Source: Candidatus Fermentibacterota bacterium
GTDB taxonomy: Bacteria; Fermentibacterota; Fermentibacteria; Fermentibacterales; Fermentibacteraceae
Direction: 5' to 3'
Length of the DNA: 29,018 bases
NCBI GenBank assembly: GCA_012523605.1
Contig: JAAYTY010000174.1
Location: 1-29,018, forward strand
Shown: piece by piece, positions 1 to 7,066 of the stretch
How the letters are laid out: every line of letters starts with the position of its first letter
Numbering within the stretch: position 1 is the first letter of the stretch
Program-made: the position numbers and the translations under genes
The notes under the pieces: generated by a model
What the model saw: the letters and a program-made list of their open reading frames with translations, nothing else
Databases searched by the model: none
What the model was told of the DNA's origin: nothing

Positions 1-1
1 A

Positions 2-358
2 CTGTTCGGCGACGGCTGGGCCGGAGAGTGCGAGACGGCGACGAGCCGTGTCCCGGCATCCTGCTTCATCGCGGTCTCCGGAGACATTCCGACGGGGTTC
101 GCCTGCTACGACGCCGCCTGCAGGGGGTTCTTCGGACCCGCCGGGGTCCTGGAGAGTCATCGCGGCGGGGGGATCGGCCGCGCCCTTCTGCACGCATGTC
201 TCGCCTCCATGCGCGCCGAGGGTTATGCCTATGCGGTCATCGGAGGCGTGGCCGCCGACTGCGAGGGCTTCTATGCCGGGGCCGCAGGAGCCGTTAGAAT
301 AGAGGGCTCCGATCCGGGCATCTACGCCGGGCTCGTCCGGCGCTCCTGCGGGGGCTGA
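2..358 (+). CDS. GNAT family N-acetyltransferase, C-terminal part
   Basis: The window opens inside this gene, and 118 codons remain before TGA at 356-358. The frame contains an acetyl-CoA pyrophosphate-binding loop of GNAT type (motif A): a beta strand ending G-V-L-E-S-H, then R-G-G-G-I-G-R-A-L-L running into a helix. Further on, G-F-Y-A-G-A-G resembles the usual GNAT C-terminal signature in which a Tyr acts near the acetyl donor. GNAT enzymes transfer an acetyl group from acetyl-CoA to an amine, but the substrate cannot be told from this piece. The stop lies 5 bases before the GTG assigned to the next gene, so the two are probably co-transcribed. The family call is fairly safe; the specific role is unknown. 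Confidence 0.75.
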   Translation: MFGDGWAGECETATSRVPASCFIAVSGDIPTGFACYDAACRGFFGPAGVLESHRGGGIGRALLHACLASMRAEGYAYAVIGGVAADCEGFYAGAAGAVRIEGSDPGIYAGLVRRSCGG

Positions 359-363
359 AGGGC

Positions 364-990
364 GTGTCCGCGTCGGCCGCCTCGGGAGCTTCACCGGGAG
401 ACATGGTGCGCTGCCCCTGGGTTCCGCCCGGCGACGCTCTCTACGTGGATTATCACGACAGGGAATGGGGAGTCCCCGTACACGACGACAGGCTCTGGTT
501 CGAGTTCCTCACTCTGGAGGGGGCGCAGGCGGGGCTGAGCTGGAGGACGGTCCTCCGGAAGCGAGAAGCCTACAGGGAGGCCTTCGAGGGATTCGACCCC
601 GGAAGGGTCGCCCGCTTCGACGCCCGGAGGATCGAATGTCTGATGGGCAACCCGGGACTCGTCCGGAACAGGGCCAAGCTCGAGTCTGCGGTCTCGAATG
701 CGCGGGCGTTCCTCCGCGTGCAGGACGATCTCGGCAGCTTTGACTGCTACATGTGGCGGTTCGTAGGCGGGAGGCCTGTCGTGAACGAGGTCGGGACGCT
801 CGCCGACTACAGGGCCACCAGCCCGGAGTCTGACGCCATGAGCGCCGACATGAGACGGAGGGGCTTCAGGTTCGTGGGATCTACGATCTGCTACGCCCAC
901 ATGCAGGCCACCGGGCTTGTCAACGATCACTCGGTATCCTGCTTCAGGAGGCGCGAGATACTCGATCTCCTGGAGGCGGGTCGGAATTGA
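364..990 (+). CDS. tag: DNA-3-methyladenine glycosylase I
   Basis: Tag is a monofunctional base-excision-repair enzyme that removes 3-methyladenine from alkylated DNA. The sequence matches the family from end to end: RCPW near the start, DYHDREWGVP, LEGAQAGLSW with the catalytic-pocket Glu and Trp, GFRFVGSTICYAHMQATGLVNDH, and a late Cys. The four ligands of the family's structural zinc snap are all present (Cys of RCPW, His of YHD, His of NDH, and Cys four residues later). I place the start at GTG 364, which has a G-rich tract 9 bases upstream and gives 208 residues. ATG 403 gives 195 residues and puts the first zinc Cys at position 4, as in E. coli Tag, but it has poor Shine-Dalgarno spacing. 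Function is secure; the start is less so. Confidence 0.93.
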   Translation: MSASAASGASPGDMVRCPWVPPGDALYVDYHDREWGVPVHDDRLWFEFLTLEGAQAGLSWRTVLRKREAYREAFEGFDPGRVARFDARRIECLMGNPGLVRNRAKLESAVSNARAFLRVQDDLGSFDCYMWRFVGGRPVVNEVGTLADYRATSPESDAMSADMRRRGFRFVGSTICYAHMQATGLVNDHSVSCFRRREILDLLEAGRN

Positions 991-1087
991 GCGGAAACCG
1001 GGCTTGGATGACTCCGGCGTGTTCGTGCCGGCCTTCGGTGCCCCGGGAGGCTCCGGAGAATGATTCCGAGGGGAGGGACGGAGGCCT

Positions 1088-1717
1088 GTGAAGGCTCCGG
1101 TCTATATCTTCGAGGGCACCTGGTGGAGCAGCAGGGAGGTGCCCCTGGTCCTGCCGTATTTCGAAGCCCTCTCGGGGAGCGACTCGAGAATCGTCCTGAG
1201 CCACAGGACGATCCGGAACGCCGAGGATATAAGGTACTACGTGAAGCGTCTCGGCAAGGGCGAGAGGGCCTTCCTCTACTTCGCCTGCCACTGCAGGCAG
1301 CTCCGCCTGTATCCTGTAGACGGGAAGTCGCCGATACACAGAAACGCCCTGCTCGAGGCCCTCTCCGAGCACAGGGAGAAGGCGATCGGCTTCGTGCATT
1401 TCGGATGCTGCGAGATGGTCGATTCGGAGAAGCGGCGCGCCAGCCTCTCGGAACTCCTCGATGCTTCGGGCGCACAGTGGGCGTCGGGCTACACGCGGGA
1501 CATCGACTGGCTGAGGAGCACGCTCTTCGATCTTTCACTGATCTCCGAGGTCTTCGTCGAGTACAGGAGGACACCCCGCGCCCGGCCCTCGCTGATACTG
1601 GGCTCGGCGAAGCGCTTTCTCGACGACCACGACCAGCTCGCCCGCAGCCTGGGTTTCAGCGCTCTGTCGAGGGGCCCCGGCGGGAGGCACAGCCTCTTCC
1701 CTCCCAGGCTCCGCTGA
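1088..1717 (+). CDS. uncharacterised protein with possible caspase-like (CHAT-type) His/Cys motifs
   Basis: I do not recognise a named family. The 209-residue protein starts at GTG 1088, with GGAGGG about 10 bases upstream. It has no signal peptide or membrane segment. It reads as alternating strands and helices: IVLSHRTIRN, then AFLYFACHC around residues 62-69, then GFVHFGCCEM around 101-110, then WASGYTRDIDWLRSTLFDL around 131-149. A His at the end of one hydrophobic strand (H68) and a Cys at the end of the next (C107 or C108) is the arrangement of the catalytic dyad in caspase-like and CHAT peptidases. The later G-Y-x-x-x-I-D-W block resembles a conserved motif I recall from small bacterial proteins of this kind. 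This is an inference from pattern, not a demonstrated homology. It lies between tag and a damaged histidine kinase, with no obvious partner. Confidence 0.55.
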   Translation: MKAPVYIFEGTWWSSREVPLVLPYFEALSGSDSRIVLSHRTIRNAEDIRYYVKRLGKGERAFLYFACHCRQLRLYPVDGKSPIHRNALLEALSEHREKAIGFVHFGCCEMVDSEKRRASLSELLDASGAQWASGYTRDIDWLRSTLFDLSLISEVFVEYRRTPRARPSLILGSAKRFLDDHDQLARSLGFSALSRGPGGRHSLFPPRLR

Positions 1718-1792
1718 TACCTGAAGCAGTGCCCCGCGGCATTCCCGGGTCTTGCATCCGGGCCTCGTCCGCGCCATCTTCCCGCTCGAAAG

Positions 1793-1874
1793 CCCCCCGG
1801 GGGGTCGCCCGCCCGATGCGGGCATGCGGGAGGGCTGAGAGCGCAACGGGCGGCACCGGAACCGAGCTGCCGCC
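1793..1874. repeat. three consecutive inverted repeats in the 169-base spacer before the kinase gene
   Basis: The spacer 1718-1886 holds a perfect 12-base palindrome of six C then six G (1793-1804). Next is a 6-bp hairpin GCCCGC/GCGGGC with a 5-base loop (1807-1823). The third is a 7-bp hairpin GGCGGCA/TGCCGCC with a 12-base loop (1849-1874). None is followed by a T run, so a classical intrinsic terminator is not shown. The last hairpin ends 12 bases before the TTG start of the kinase and could influence its translation. I see no gene here. Confidence 0.5.
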
Positions 1875-1886
1875 GGCGGGTCTGTC

Positions 1887-2957
1887 TTGACGAACTCCTC
1901 CGACGCCTGTCTCGCGCTGAAGATCTTCCGCCTCGTGACGGCGGGCGCTCTGGTCATGTACGCCTTCATCGTGGTGCGCGGTCTGATAATCGGAGAAGGC
2001 TTCCCAACGGTGGACCAGGCGGCCCTCGTGAGCATGGCGGCGATCCTTGCCATGTCATGGAGGAGGCTCAGCCGGGTCCGGCTTCTCTCCTGGCTCTCGA
2101 TACTCGTGTTCACAGTATCCATTCTCGACGGCCTCTGGGGCTTCCAGAAGGCCTCCCCGATCTCTCCGACCGCGATCCTGCTCCCCCTTCTGGTGCTCTA
2201 CGGAGCGGTGATGGGGGACATAGCCATGAGCATGGCCTCCCTGCTGTTCGTTCTGGGAATCTATGCGGCATCCTGGGCCAGGTTCGCCCCTCTCGAGAAA
2301 TACGAAGTCCTCGTTCTCACCAATCTGGCCCTCCTCTCAATACTTACGGGTCTCGTGTCGCTCGCAGTATGGCTTCGATACCGCGGAGTGAACCGGGAGC
2401 TCGACCGCAAATCCCGCGAGCTGGAGGCCGAGCTCGACAGGGCTCACAGGCTTTCCGCGGTGATCTTCCACGACATCAGGAACCCGCTCATGGCTCTTTC
2501 CGGATCGCTGGAGCTTGCCCGCTCCAGGGGTCTGCGGCAGAGCGATCTCGACTCCTTCTCGAAGATGACCTCCAGGATAGGCGAGATAATCGATTCGGCG
2601 AGCGAGATAGACGCGGGCCGCGGCGCCTCCATCGAGATGGATCCCGTTCGAGTGAGCTCGGTCTTCTCGGAGCTTTCCGAGGTCTTCGGAGCCAGGCTGG
2701 CCGCAAAGAACCTGGAGTTCGTGCTCTCGGACCCCGGCGGCGAGGTTGTGAACACAAACGCCGCGCTCCTCAGAAACTCGGTGCTGAGCAATCTGGTTTC
2801 CAATGCCATCAAGTTCTCTCCCGAGGGTTCGTCCATAGAGCTGCGGACTTCCCGCGAGGGGGACGCTGTCAGGATAGACGTCCTCGACCGGGGGCGCGGC
2901 CTCCCTCCGGCCATGCTGGTCCGGGGAGGGGCGACAGAATGTCTCGTTTCGAAGTGA
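1887..2957 (+). CDS. membrane-bound sensor histidine kinase, interrupted by in-frame TGA
   Basis: The N-terminal half has about five or six hydrophobic membrane segments between residues 14 and 166 and no recognisable extracellular sensor domain. A short coiled linker leads to the phosphoacceptor box FHDIRNPL with His195. The ATP-binding domain follows, with an N box SNLVSNAIKFSPEG near 301-314 and a G1 box DRGRGLP at 334-340. TGA at 2955-2957 ends the frame at residue 356. The next codons in the same frame encode the missing G2 box (TSGETGSGHGIRIASFY), so the protein as read lacks part of the ATP lid and is probably inactive unless the stop is bypassed. The start is TTG 1887 with only a weak GGCGGG ahead of it. 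No response regulator lies nearby. Confidence 0.8.
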   Translation: MTNSSDACLALKIFRLVTAGALVMYAFIVVRGLIIGEGFPTVDQAALVSMAAILAMSWRRLSRVRLLSWLSILVFTVSILDGLWGFQKASPISPTAILLPLLVLYGAVMGDIAMSMASLLFVLGIYAASWARFAPLEKYEVLVLTNLALLSILTGLVSLAVWLRYRGVNRELDRKSRELEAELDRAHRLSAVIFHDIRNPLMALSGSLELARSRGLRQSDLDSFSKMTSRIGEIIDSASEIDAGRGASIEMDPVRVSSVFSELSEVFGARLAAKNLEFVLSDPGGEVVNTNAALLRNSVLSNLVSNAIKFSPEGSSIELRTSREGDAVRIDVLDRGRGLPPAMLVRGGATECLVSK

Positions 2958-3098
2958 ACCTCCGGAGAGACCGGCTCAGGTCACGGCATCCGCATCGCAT
3001 CCTTCTACGCGGGTCTGCTCAGGGGCAGGCTGGAGATGCGGAACATCGAGGGCGGGGGCGCTTCGGTCTCGGTCGTGCTCCCGGCCGGAAGAGGCTGA
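2958..3098 (+). pseudogene. detached C-terminal end of the histidine kinase ATPase domain
   Basis: Reading on in the kinase frame after TGA 2955-2957 gives T-S-G-E-T-G-S-G-H-G, the glycine-rich G2 motif of HATPase_c. It is followed by IRIASFYAGLLRGRLEM and by NIEGGGASVSVVLP, the usual final strands of a histidine kinase, and then TGA at 3096-3098. Without the stop the kinase would be 403 residues, a normal size. A single base change creating TGA would explain this. Two compensating single-base indels (near the G run at 2926-2933 and near 2957) would also, since another frame between them reads through. A sequencing or assembly error is possible. Confidence 0.75.
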
Positions 3099-3102
3099 TC
3101 CG

Positions 3103-3582
3103 ATGCGGGAGCGAATCCGATTCCTTGTAGTTTCCGTGAACAGGTCTCCCAGAAAGGGAACGGCCAAGACTCCTTCCATCCGCGCTATGGTCGATATGGA
3201 AGGCCTCGTCGACGACGCCCACAGAGGGCCAGAGGGGAGGGGTGTCAGCCTGCTCGACGCGGAGAGCATCGAGCGCTTCGCCGCCGAGACAGGCCTTTCC
3301 GTCTCGCCCGGGGCTTTCGGCGAGAATATCACGACAAGGGGGCTCGATCCCTCCCTGGTGGAGAAGGGCGACATCCTGCGCATAGGGGATGTCCTGCTCG
3401 AGGTGACCGCGCTGGGCAAGACCTGCCACGGGGACGACTGCGAGATCTTCAGGAGGGTCGGAAGGTGCGTGATGCCCGCCAGGGGCGTCTTCTGCAGGGT
3501 TCTCGAGGGCGGCGCCGTCGAAGACGGCAGCGAGGGGGTTCTGGAGCCGGGCGGCCGTCGTCCAGGACACGCATTTTCTTGA
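3103..3582 (+). CDS. MOSC domain-containing protein
   Basis: MOSC domains (named after the Moco sulfurase C-terminal domain) are thought to handle sulfur or molybdenum cofactor through a conserved cysteine. This 159-residue protein is essentially one such domain. It shows GVSLLDAESIERF (residues 47-59), PGAFGENITTRGLD (69-82), GDILRIGDVLLEVTALGKTCHG with the conserved Cys108, and an RGVFCRVLEGG end. The start ATG 3103 has AGAGG 8 bases upstream and lies 4 bases after the kinase remnant. Small MOSC proteins are often near molybdopterin genes, but none are visible here. The final residues run into the -35 box of the following tRNA promoter. The exact substrate is unknown. Confidence 0.85.
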   Translation: MRERIRFLVVSVNRSPRKGTAKTPSIRAMVDMEGLVDDAHRGPEGRGVSLLDAESIERFAAETGLSVSPGAFGENITTRGLDPSLVEKGDILRIGDVLLEVTALGKTCHGDDCEIFRRVGRCVMPARGVFCRVLEGGAVEDGSEGVLEPGGRRPGHAFS

Positions 3583-3607
3583 CGCAGAGCGCACAGGCGG
3601 GTATTTA
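3579..3607 (+). promoter_or_regulatory. sigma70-type promoter for tRNA-Val (and possibly thrS operon)
   Basis: TTGACG at 3579-3584 and TATTTA at 3602-3607 are separated by exactly 17 bases. The predicted start of transcription near 3614 is about 13 bases before the tRNA. The -35 box overlaps the stop codon of the MOSC gene. This is the best sigma70 promoter I can see in the window. Because only 53 bases separate the tRNA from thrS and no terminator is visible there, it may also feed the thrS-infC operon. Confidence 0.7.
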
Positions 3608-3626
3608 TCGCTCCCGACGGAACGGT

Positions 3627-3703
3627 GGGCGATTAGCTCAGTTGGTTAGAGTACTTGCTTGACATGCAAGGGGTCACTGGTTCGAGTCCAGTATCGCCCA
3701 CCA
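3627..3703 (+). tRNA. tRNA-Val (anticodon GAC)
   Basis: All four arms can be drawn. The acceptor stem pairs GGGCGAT (3627-3633) with ATCGCCC (3693-3699). The D arm contains TAGCTCAGTTGGTTAGAG, the anticodon stem pairs CTTGC with GCAAG, and the loop TTGACAT carries GAC at 3661-3663. The T arm contains GGTTCGAGTCC. The discriminator A and an encoded CCA (3701-3703) complete it. GAC decodes the valine codon GTC, which is abundant in the surrounding genes. Confidence 0.97.
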
Positions 3704-3756
3704 CAAGCAAACACCGTTGAAGTCCGACCCTCTCTCGCGCGGAAGGGCAGGGGTGC

Positions 3757-5715
3757 ATGGTTGTTTCTTTCCCCGACGGGAGTTCCAGGGAGTACCCGGA
3801 GGGAACCACTGCTCTGGACATCGCCAGGTCCATCTCGCAGGGCTTGGCCAGGAAGGCTCTGGTCTGCCGCTTCGCCGGCGGCCTGATGGATCTGGCCGCC
3901 CCGCTTCCCGGTGACGGGGCTCTCGAGATCCTGACCTTCGACGATCCCGAAGGCCGCGATGCGATGCGTCACAGCGCCTCGCACCTCCTCGCCTCCGCCG
4001 TTCAGAAACTCTATCCCGGCACCAGGCTCGGAATAGGGCCCGCCATCGAGGACGGTTTCTACTACGACATGGACATTCCGGGCTTCCCCGGCGGAGAGGC
4101 TCTCGAAGCCGTCGAGGCCGAGATGAGAAGACAGGCCGCGGCGGACCTGCCCTTCGTGCGCCGCGAGATCGGCGTCGAAGAAGCGAGGAGGATCTTCTCG
4201 GAGCGCGGAGAGACCTGCAAGCTCGAACTCGTCGAGGAGCTCGCCGCCCGGGGGGAGCCGCTAAGCGTGTACCAGCACGGCGATTTCCTGGACCTGTGCA
4301 GGGGGCCCCACGTTCCGTCCACGGGGAGGATCAGGCATTTCAGACTGCTGTCGGTGGCCGGCGCCTACTGGCGCGGCGACGAGAAGAACGCGATGCTGAC
4401 CAGGATCTATGGAACCGTGTTCGACTCTCCGGCCGCCCTCGCGGAGCATCTCAGGCTGCTCGAGGAGGCGCGCAGGCGCGACCATCGCAGGCTGGGCCAG
4501 GAGCTCGGCCTGTTCACCACCGGCGGTGACGGCGGCCCGGGCCTGATCTACTGGCTACCCGACGGCGCCATCGTCAGGGAGGAGCTCGAGCGGCTCTGGA
4601 AGGACGCCCACAGGAGCCAGGGCTACCGTCTGGTCGTGACGCCGCACATCGCCCCTTCGGGCCTGTGGAAGACTTCCGGGCACTACGACTACTACCGCGA
4701 CAACATGTACTTCCTGCCCGTGGACGACGGCGAGTACGTCCTGAAACCCATGAACTGCCCCGGCCACATCATCGTCTTCAGGTCCGCGAAGCGCTCCTAC
4801 AGGGATCTGCCCCTCCGGCTGGCGGAGCTGGGCACCGTTTACCGCCACGAAAAGAGCGGAGTCCTGCACGGGCTGATGAGGGTCCGCGGCTTCACCGTGG
4901 ATGACGGCCACATCTTCTGCACCCCAGACCAGATCATAGACGAGGTCAAGTCGGTCGTGCGGTTCGCGCTGTACTTCCTCGGGATCTTCGATTTCGGCTA
5001 TTCGATAGAACTCTCCCTGTGCGATCCAGGAAACATGTGCCACTATGCCGGAGACGCATCTCAGTGGTGCCTGGCCGAACCGGCCCTGGCCAGGGCCCTG
5101 GACGAGATGGGGGAGGAATACCGGACCGTGAAGGGCGAGGCGGCCTTCTACGGCCCCAAGATCGACATCAAGCTGCGCGATGCCATAGGCAGGTTCTGGC
5201 AGGGTCCGACCATCCAGTTCGACTTCAACATCCCGGCGAGATTCGACCTGACCTACACCGGGCCGGACGGAGGTGAGCACAGGGTCTTCATGGTCCACCG
5301 CGCCCTCTTCGGCTCGCTGGAGCGCTTCATAGGCAACCTGGTGGAGCACTACGCCGGGAACTTCCCGGGGTGGCTCGCTCCTCTCCAGGTGATTATCTTA
5401 CCTATCACTTCGGCGCAGCACGAGAAGGCCCTGGAGACAGCTTCGGGCTTCCGCGCCGCCGGGCTTAGATGCTCGGTTGACAGGAGGAGCGAGACAGTAG
5501 CCTTCAGGATACGCGAGGCCGAGAACCGGAAGGTTCCGTTCATGCTCGTGATCGGCGACCGCGAGGCGGCGTCGGGAGCGGTCTCGCTGAGAAGACACGG
5601 TGAGGGGGACCAGGGTTCGATGCCGGTCGGGCAGGCCCTGGATTTGATTCTCTCGGCCTGCAGGAGGCCGGATCTTCCGGACGGAGGGGAGTTTCAATCA
5701 GCAGAGATTCGATAA
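3757..5715 (+). CDS. thrS: threonine--tRNA ligase
   Basis: ThrS charges tRNA-Thr with threonine in the cytoplasm. The 652-residue length is typical. It has an N-terminal TGS domain (about 1-62), then the editing domain with the HxxxH motif H72/H76 and C-R-G-P-H near residues 185-190, which clears serine mischarged to tRNA-Thr. The class II catalytic core and the anticodon-binding domain follow. The three zinc ligands of the active site are visible: C334 in MNCPGH, H385 in DDGHIFC, and H514 in MVHRALFGS. Start ATG 3757 is preceded by GGAAGGGCAGGGG. The stop overlaps the start of infC by 19 bases, the classical thrS-infC linkage. I see no T-box or operator-like leader upstream. Confidence 0.98.
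   Translation: MVVSFPDGSSREYPEGTTALDIARSISQGLARKALVCRFAGGLMDLAAPLPGDGALEILTFDDPEGRDAMRHSASHLLASAVQKLYPGTRLGIGPAIEDGFYYDMDIPGFPGGEALEAVEAEMRRQAAADLPFVRREIGVEEARRIFSERGETCKLELVEELAARGEPLSVYQHGDFLDLCRGPHVPSTGRIRHFRLLSVAGAYWRGDEKNAMLTRIYGTVFDSPAALAEHLRLLEEARRRDHRRLGQELGLFTTGGDGGPGLIYWLPDGAIVREELERLWKDAHRSQGYRLVVTPHIAPSGLWKTSGHYDYYRDNMYFLPVDDGEYVLKPMNCPGHIIVFRSAKRSYRDLPLRLAELGTVYRHEKSGVLHGLMRVRGFTVDDGHIFCTPDQIIDEVKSVVRFALYFLGIFDFGYSIELSLCDPGNMCHYAGDASQWCLAEPALARALDEMGEEYRTVKGEAAFYGPKIDIKLRDAIGRFWQGPTIQFDFNIPARFDLTYTGPDGGEHRVFMVHRALFGSLERFIGNLVEHYAGNFPGWLAPLQVIILPITSAQHEKALETASGFRAAGLRCSVDRRSETVAFRIREAENRKVPFMLVIGDREAASGAVSLRRHGEGDQGSMPVGQALDLILSACRRPDLPDGGEFQSAEIR
5683..5699 (+). promoter_or_regulatory. 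Shine-Dalgarno and AUC start codon of infC
   Basis: GGAGGGGAG at 5683-5691 lies inside the end of thrS, and ATC at 5697-5699 follows at ideal spacing (9 bases from GGAGG). In the infC frame there is no ATG, GTG or TTG before the conserved N-terminus, and the first ATG (5808) would delete about 37 conserved residues. IF3 genes in many bacteria start at AUU, AUC or AUA so that IF3, which rejects such starts, represses its own translation. That is the likely purpose here. Confidence 0.85.
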
Positions 5716-6212
5716 GGGTCAACGGCGAGATCCGCAATCCCAGGGTCCGCCTCATAGGAGAGAACGGAGAGCATTCAGGCATAATAGACACCGCCAGGGC
5801 GCTGGAGATGGCGACCCAGGCCGGGCTCGATCTGGTCGAGATTTCGCCGAATGCGGATCCCCCCGTGTGCCGGATAATGGACTACGGGAAGTACATGTAC
5901 CAGCTCAGCCGCAAGGAACGGGAGGCGAGGCGGAAGCAGCAGAGCGGCGGCCTGAAGGAGATCAAGTTCAGGCCGAACACCGATCAGCACGACTACGACT
6001 TCAAGATGAGGCACGCCCGGGAGTTCCTCGGCGAGCGCCACAAGGTCAAGGCGACGGTGGTATTCAGGGGAAGGCAGCTCGTTTACAAGGACCAGGGCTT
6101 CGAGCTTCTGGTGAGGCTGGCCTCTGACCTCGCCGACGTCGCGACTGTCGAAAAGGAAGCGATACTCGAGGGCAAGCAGGTTACGATGATTCTGTCCCCG
6201 ATCAGGAAATAG
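5697..6212 (+). CDS. infC: translation initiation factor IF-3 (AUC start)
   Basis: IF-3 binds the 30S subunit, prevents premature 50S joining and proofreads the start codon and initiator tRNA. From ATC 5697 the protein has 171 residues, normal for the family. The N-terminal domain begins SRDSIRVNGEIRNPRVRLIG and continues to the signature DLVEISPNADPPVCRIMDYGKYMYQ. A basic linker of E-R-E-A-R-R-K-Q-Q type leads to the C-terminal domain IKFRPNTDQHDYDFKMRHAREFL, ending in MILSPIRK. A start at ATG 5808 would remove the first third of the N-terminal domain and can be rejected. The gene overlaps thrS by 19 bases and is followed after 10 bases by rpmI. IF-3 feedback on its own AUC codon is expected from the well-studied AUU case in E. 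coli. Confidence 0.96.
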   Translation: MSRDSIRVNGEIRNPRVRLIGENGEHSGIIDTARALEMATQAGLDLVEISPNADPPVCRIMDYGKYMYQLSRKEREARRKQQSGGLKEIKFRPNTDQHDYDFKMRHAREFLGERHKVKATVVFRGRQLVYKDQGFELLVRLASDLADVATVEKEAILEGKQVTMILSPIRK

Positions 6213-6222
6213 GAGAAAGACG

Positions 6223-6414
6223 ATGCCCAAGATGAAGACTCACAAGGGCGCCGCCCGGAGGCTGAAGAGGACCGGCACCGGCCTCATCGTGATCCGGCAC
6301 TCGCACGGCGACCACATCTTCACCAAGAAGTCCCGCAAGCGCAAGCGCCATCTGCGCAGGAGCGCAGTGGCCTCACCGGCGGACACGAGGAAGCTCAGCA
6401 GGCTTCTTCCATAG
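6223..6414 (+). CDS. rpmI: 50S ribosomal protein bL35
   Basis: This 63-residue, very basic protein has the bL35 signature from its first residue: MPKMKTHKGAARRLKRTGTG, then RHSHGDHIFTKKSRKRKRHLR. bL35 is a small component of the large subunit. ATG 6223 follows GGAGA at suitable distance and lies 10 bases after infC. The position between infC and rplT is the canonical order, and the three are translated from one message. I see no L20-binding leader between the genes; the gaps are too short. Confidence 0.97.
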   Translation: MPKMKTHKGAARRLKRTGTGLIVIRHSHGDHIFTKKSRKRKRHLRRSAVASPADTRKLSRLLP

Positions 6415-6428
6415 CCAGGGAGTCCCAG

Positions 6429-6788
6429 ATGACCAGGGTCACCAGCGCAGTCACGAGGAAGAAGAGACACAAGGCGCATCTCGACGCGGCCAAGGGATAT
6501 GTCGGCGGAAGGCACAAGCTCTATACCGTCGCCACCGAGGCCGAGAGGCGCGCCCTTCTGTACCAGTACAGGGACAGACGGAACCGGAAGCGCGATTTCC
6601 GCTCCCTCTGGATCATCAGGGTCAACGCCGCCGCCAGGGAGCTCGGTCTGAGCTACTGCCAGCTGGTGAACGGCCTCGCGAAGGCCGGTGTGGCGATAGA
6701 CAGGAAGATGCTGGCGGATCTCGCCGTGAACGACCCCGCGGCGTTCCGGGAGATAGTGGAAACCGCCCGGAGGGCGGTCGGAACCTAG
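6429..6788 (+). CDS. rplT: 50S ribosomal protein bL20
   Basis: bL20 binds 23S rRNA early in large-subunit assembly and in several bacteria represses its own operon. The 119-residue sequence fits the family throughout: MTRVTSAVTRKKRHKAHLDAAKGYVGGR, then RDRRNRKRDFRSLWIIRVNAAAR, then SYCQLVNGLAKAGVAIDRKMLADLAVNDP. The start ATG 6429 has GGAG 7 bases upstream and lies 14 bases after rpmI. In many genomes pheS and pheT follow rplT. Here they do not; a short coiled-coil gene and zapA come next. Confidence 0.97.
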   Translation: MTRVTSAVTRKKRHKAHLDAAKGYVGGRHKLYTVATEAERRALLYQYRDRRNRKRDFRSLWIIRVNAAARELGLSYCQLVNGLAKAGVAIDRKMLADLAVNDPAAFREIVETARRAVGT

Positions 6789-6790
6789 AG

Positions 6791-7057
6791 ATGCCGGCCG
6801 GAGGCGAGCTCGAGAGGTTGACCGAGGCCGTCGACAGGCTGATTGTACGTCTGCACTCCCTGAAGGAGGAGCGCGACAGCCTGGCGGTCAAGGTCGGCGA
6901 ACTCGAGTACGAGCTTTCCGGCAGGCCGTCGGCGGCTGTGGACTCCGAGGGGCAGAACCTCCTGAGGATCCACAGCGCGAGACTGCTTCGCGAGAGGCAG
7001 GAACTGCGGCGCAGGCTGGCTGGAGTACTGGAGAAGCTGGAGCGATCTCAGCGATAG
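6791..7057 (+). CDS. small coiled-coil protein upstream of zapA
   Basis: This 88-residue protein is nearly all heptad-like helix: ELERLTEAVDRLIVRLHSLKEERDSLAVKVGELEYEL, a short Pro/Gly break, then ARLLRERQELRRRLAGVLEKLERS. It has no signal peptide or membrane segment. ATG 6791 lies 2 bases after the rplT stop, with only a distant GGAGGG, so translation may be coupled to rplT. zapA begins 9 bases downstream. Small coiled-coil proteins next to zapA often act in division, by analogy with ZapB, but I cannot show homology to ZapB, so that role is only suggested by position and fold. Confidence 0.75.
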   Translation: MPAGGELERLTEAVDRLIVRLHSLKEERDSLAVKVGELEYELSGRPSAAVDSEGQNLLRIHSARLLRERQELRRRLAGVLEKLERSQR

Positions 7058-7066
7058 AGGTGAAGG

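Noticed and set aside
2955..3000. Selenocysteine or genetic-code recoding at the TGA in the histidine kinase
   Set aside because: TGA is used as an ordinary stop by many genes here, selenocysteine is not expected in the ATP lid of a kinase, and the short GACC/GGTC pairing downstream is too weak to be a convincing SECIS element.
3633..3833. Minus-strand open frames across the tRNA encoding a TGLEPVTP / WTRTSDPLHVK type peptide
   Set aside because: This is the well-known false protein that arises from translating tRNA and its flank in reverse; the tRNA-Val structure is complete.
5808..6212. infC starting at the first ATG
   Set aside because: It would remove the conserved RVNGEIR region and has no ribosome site; ATC 5697 fits both.
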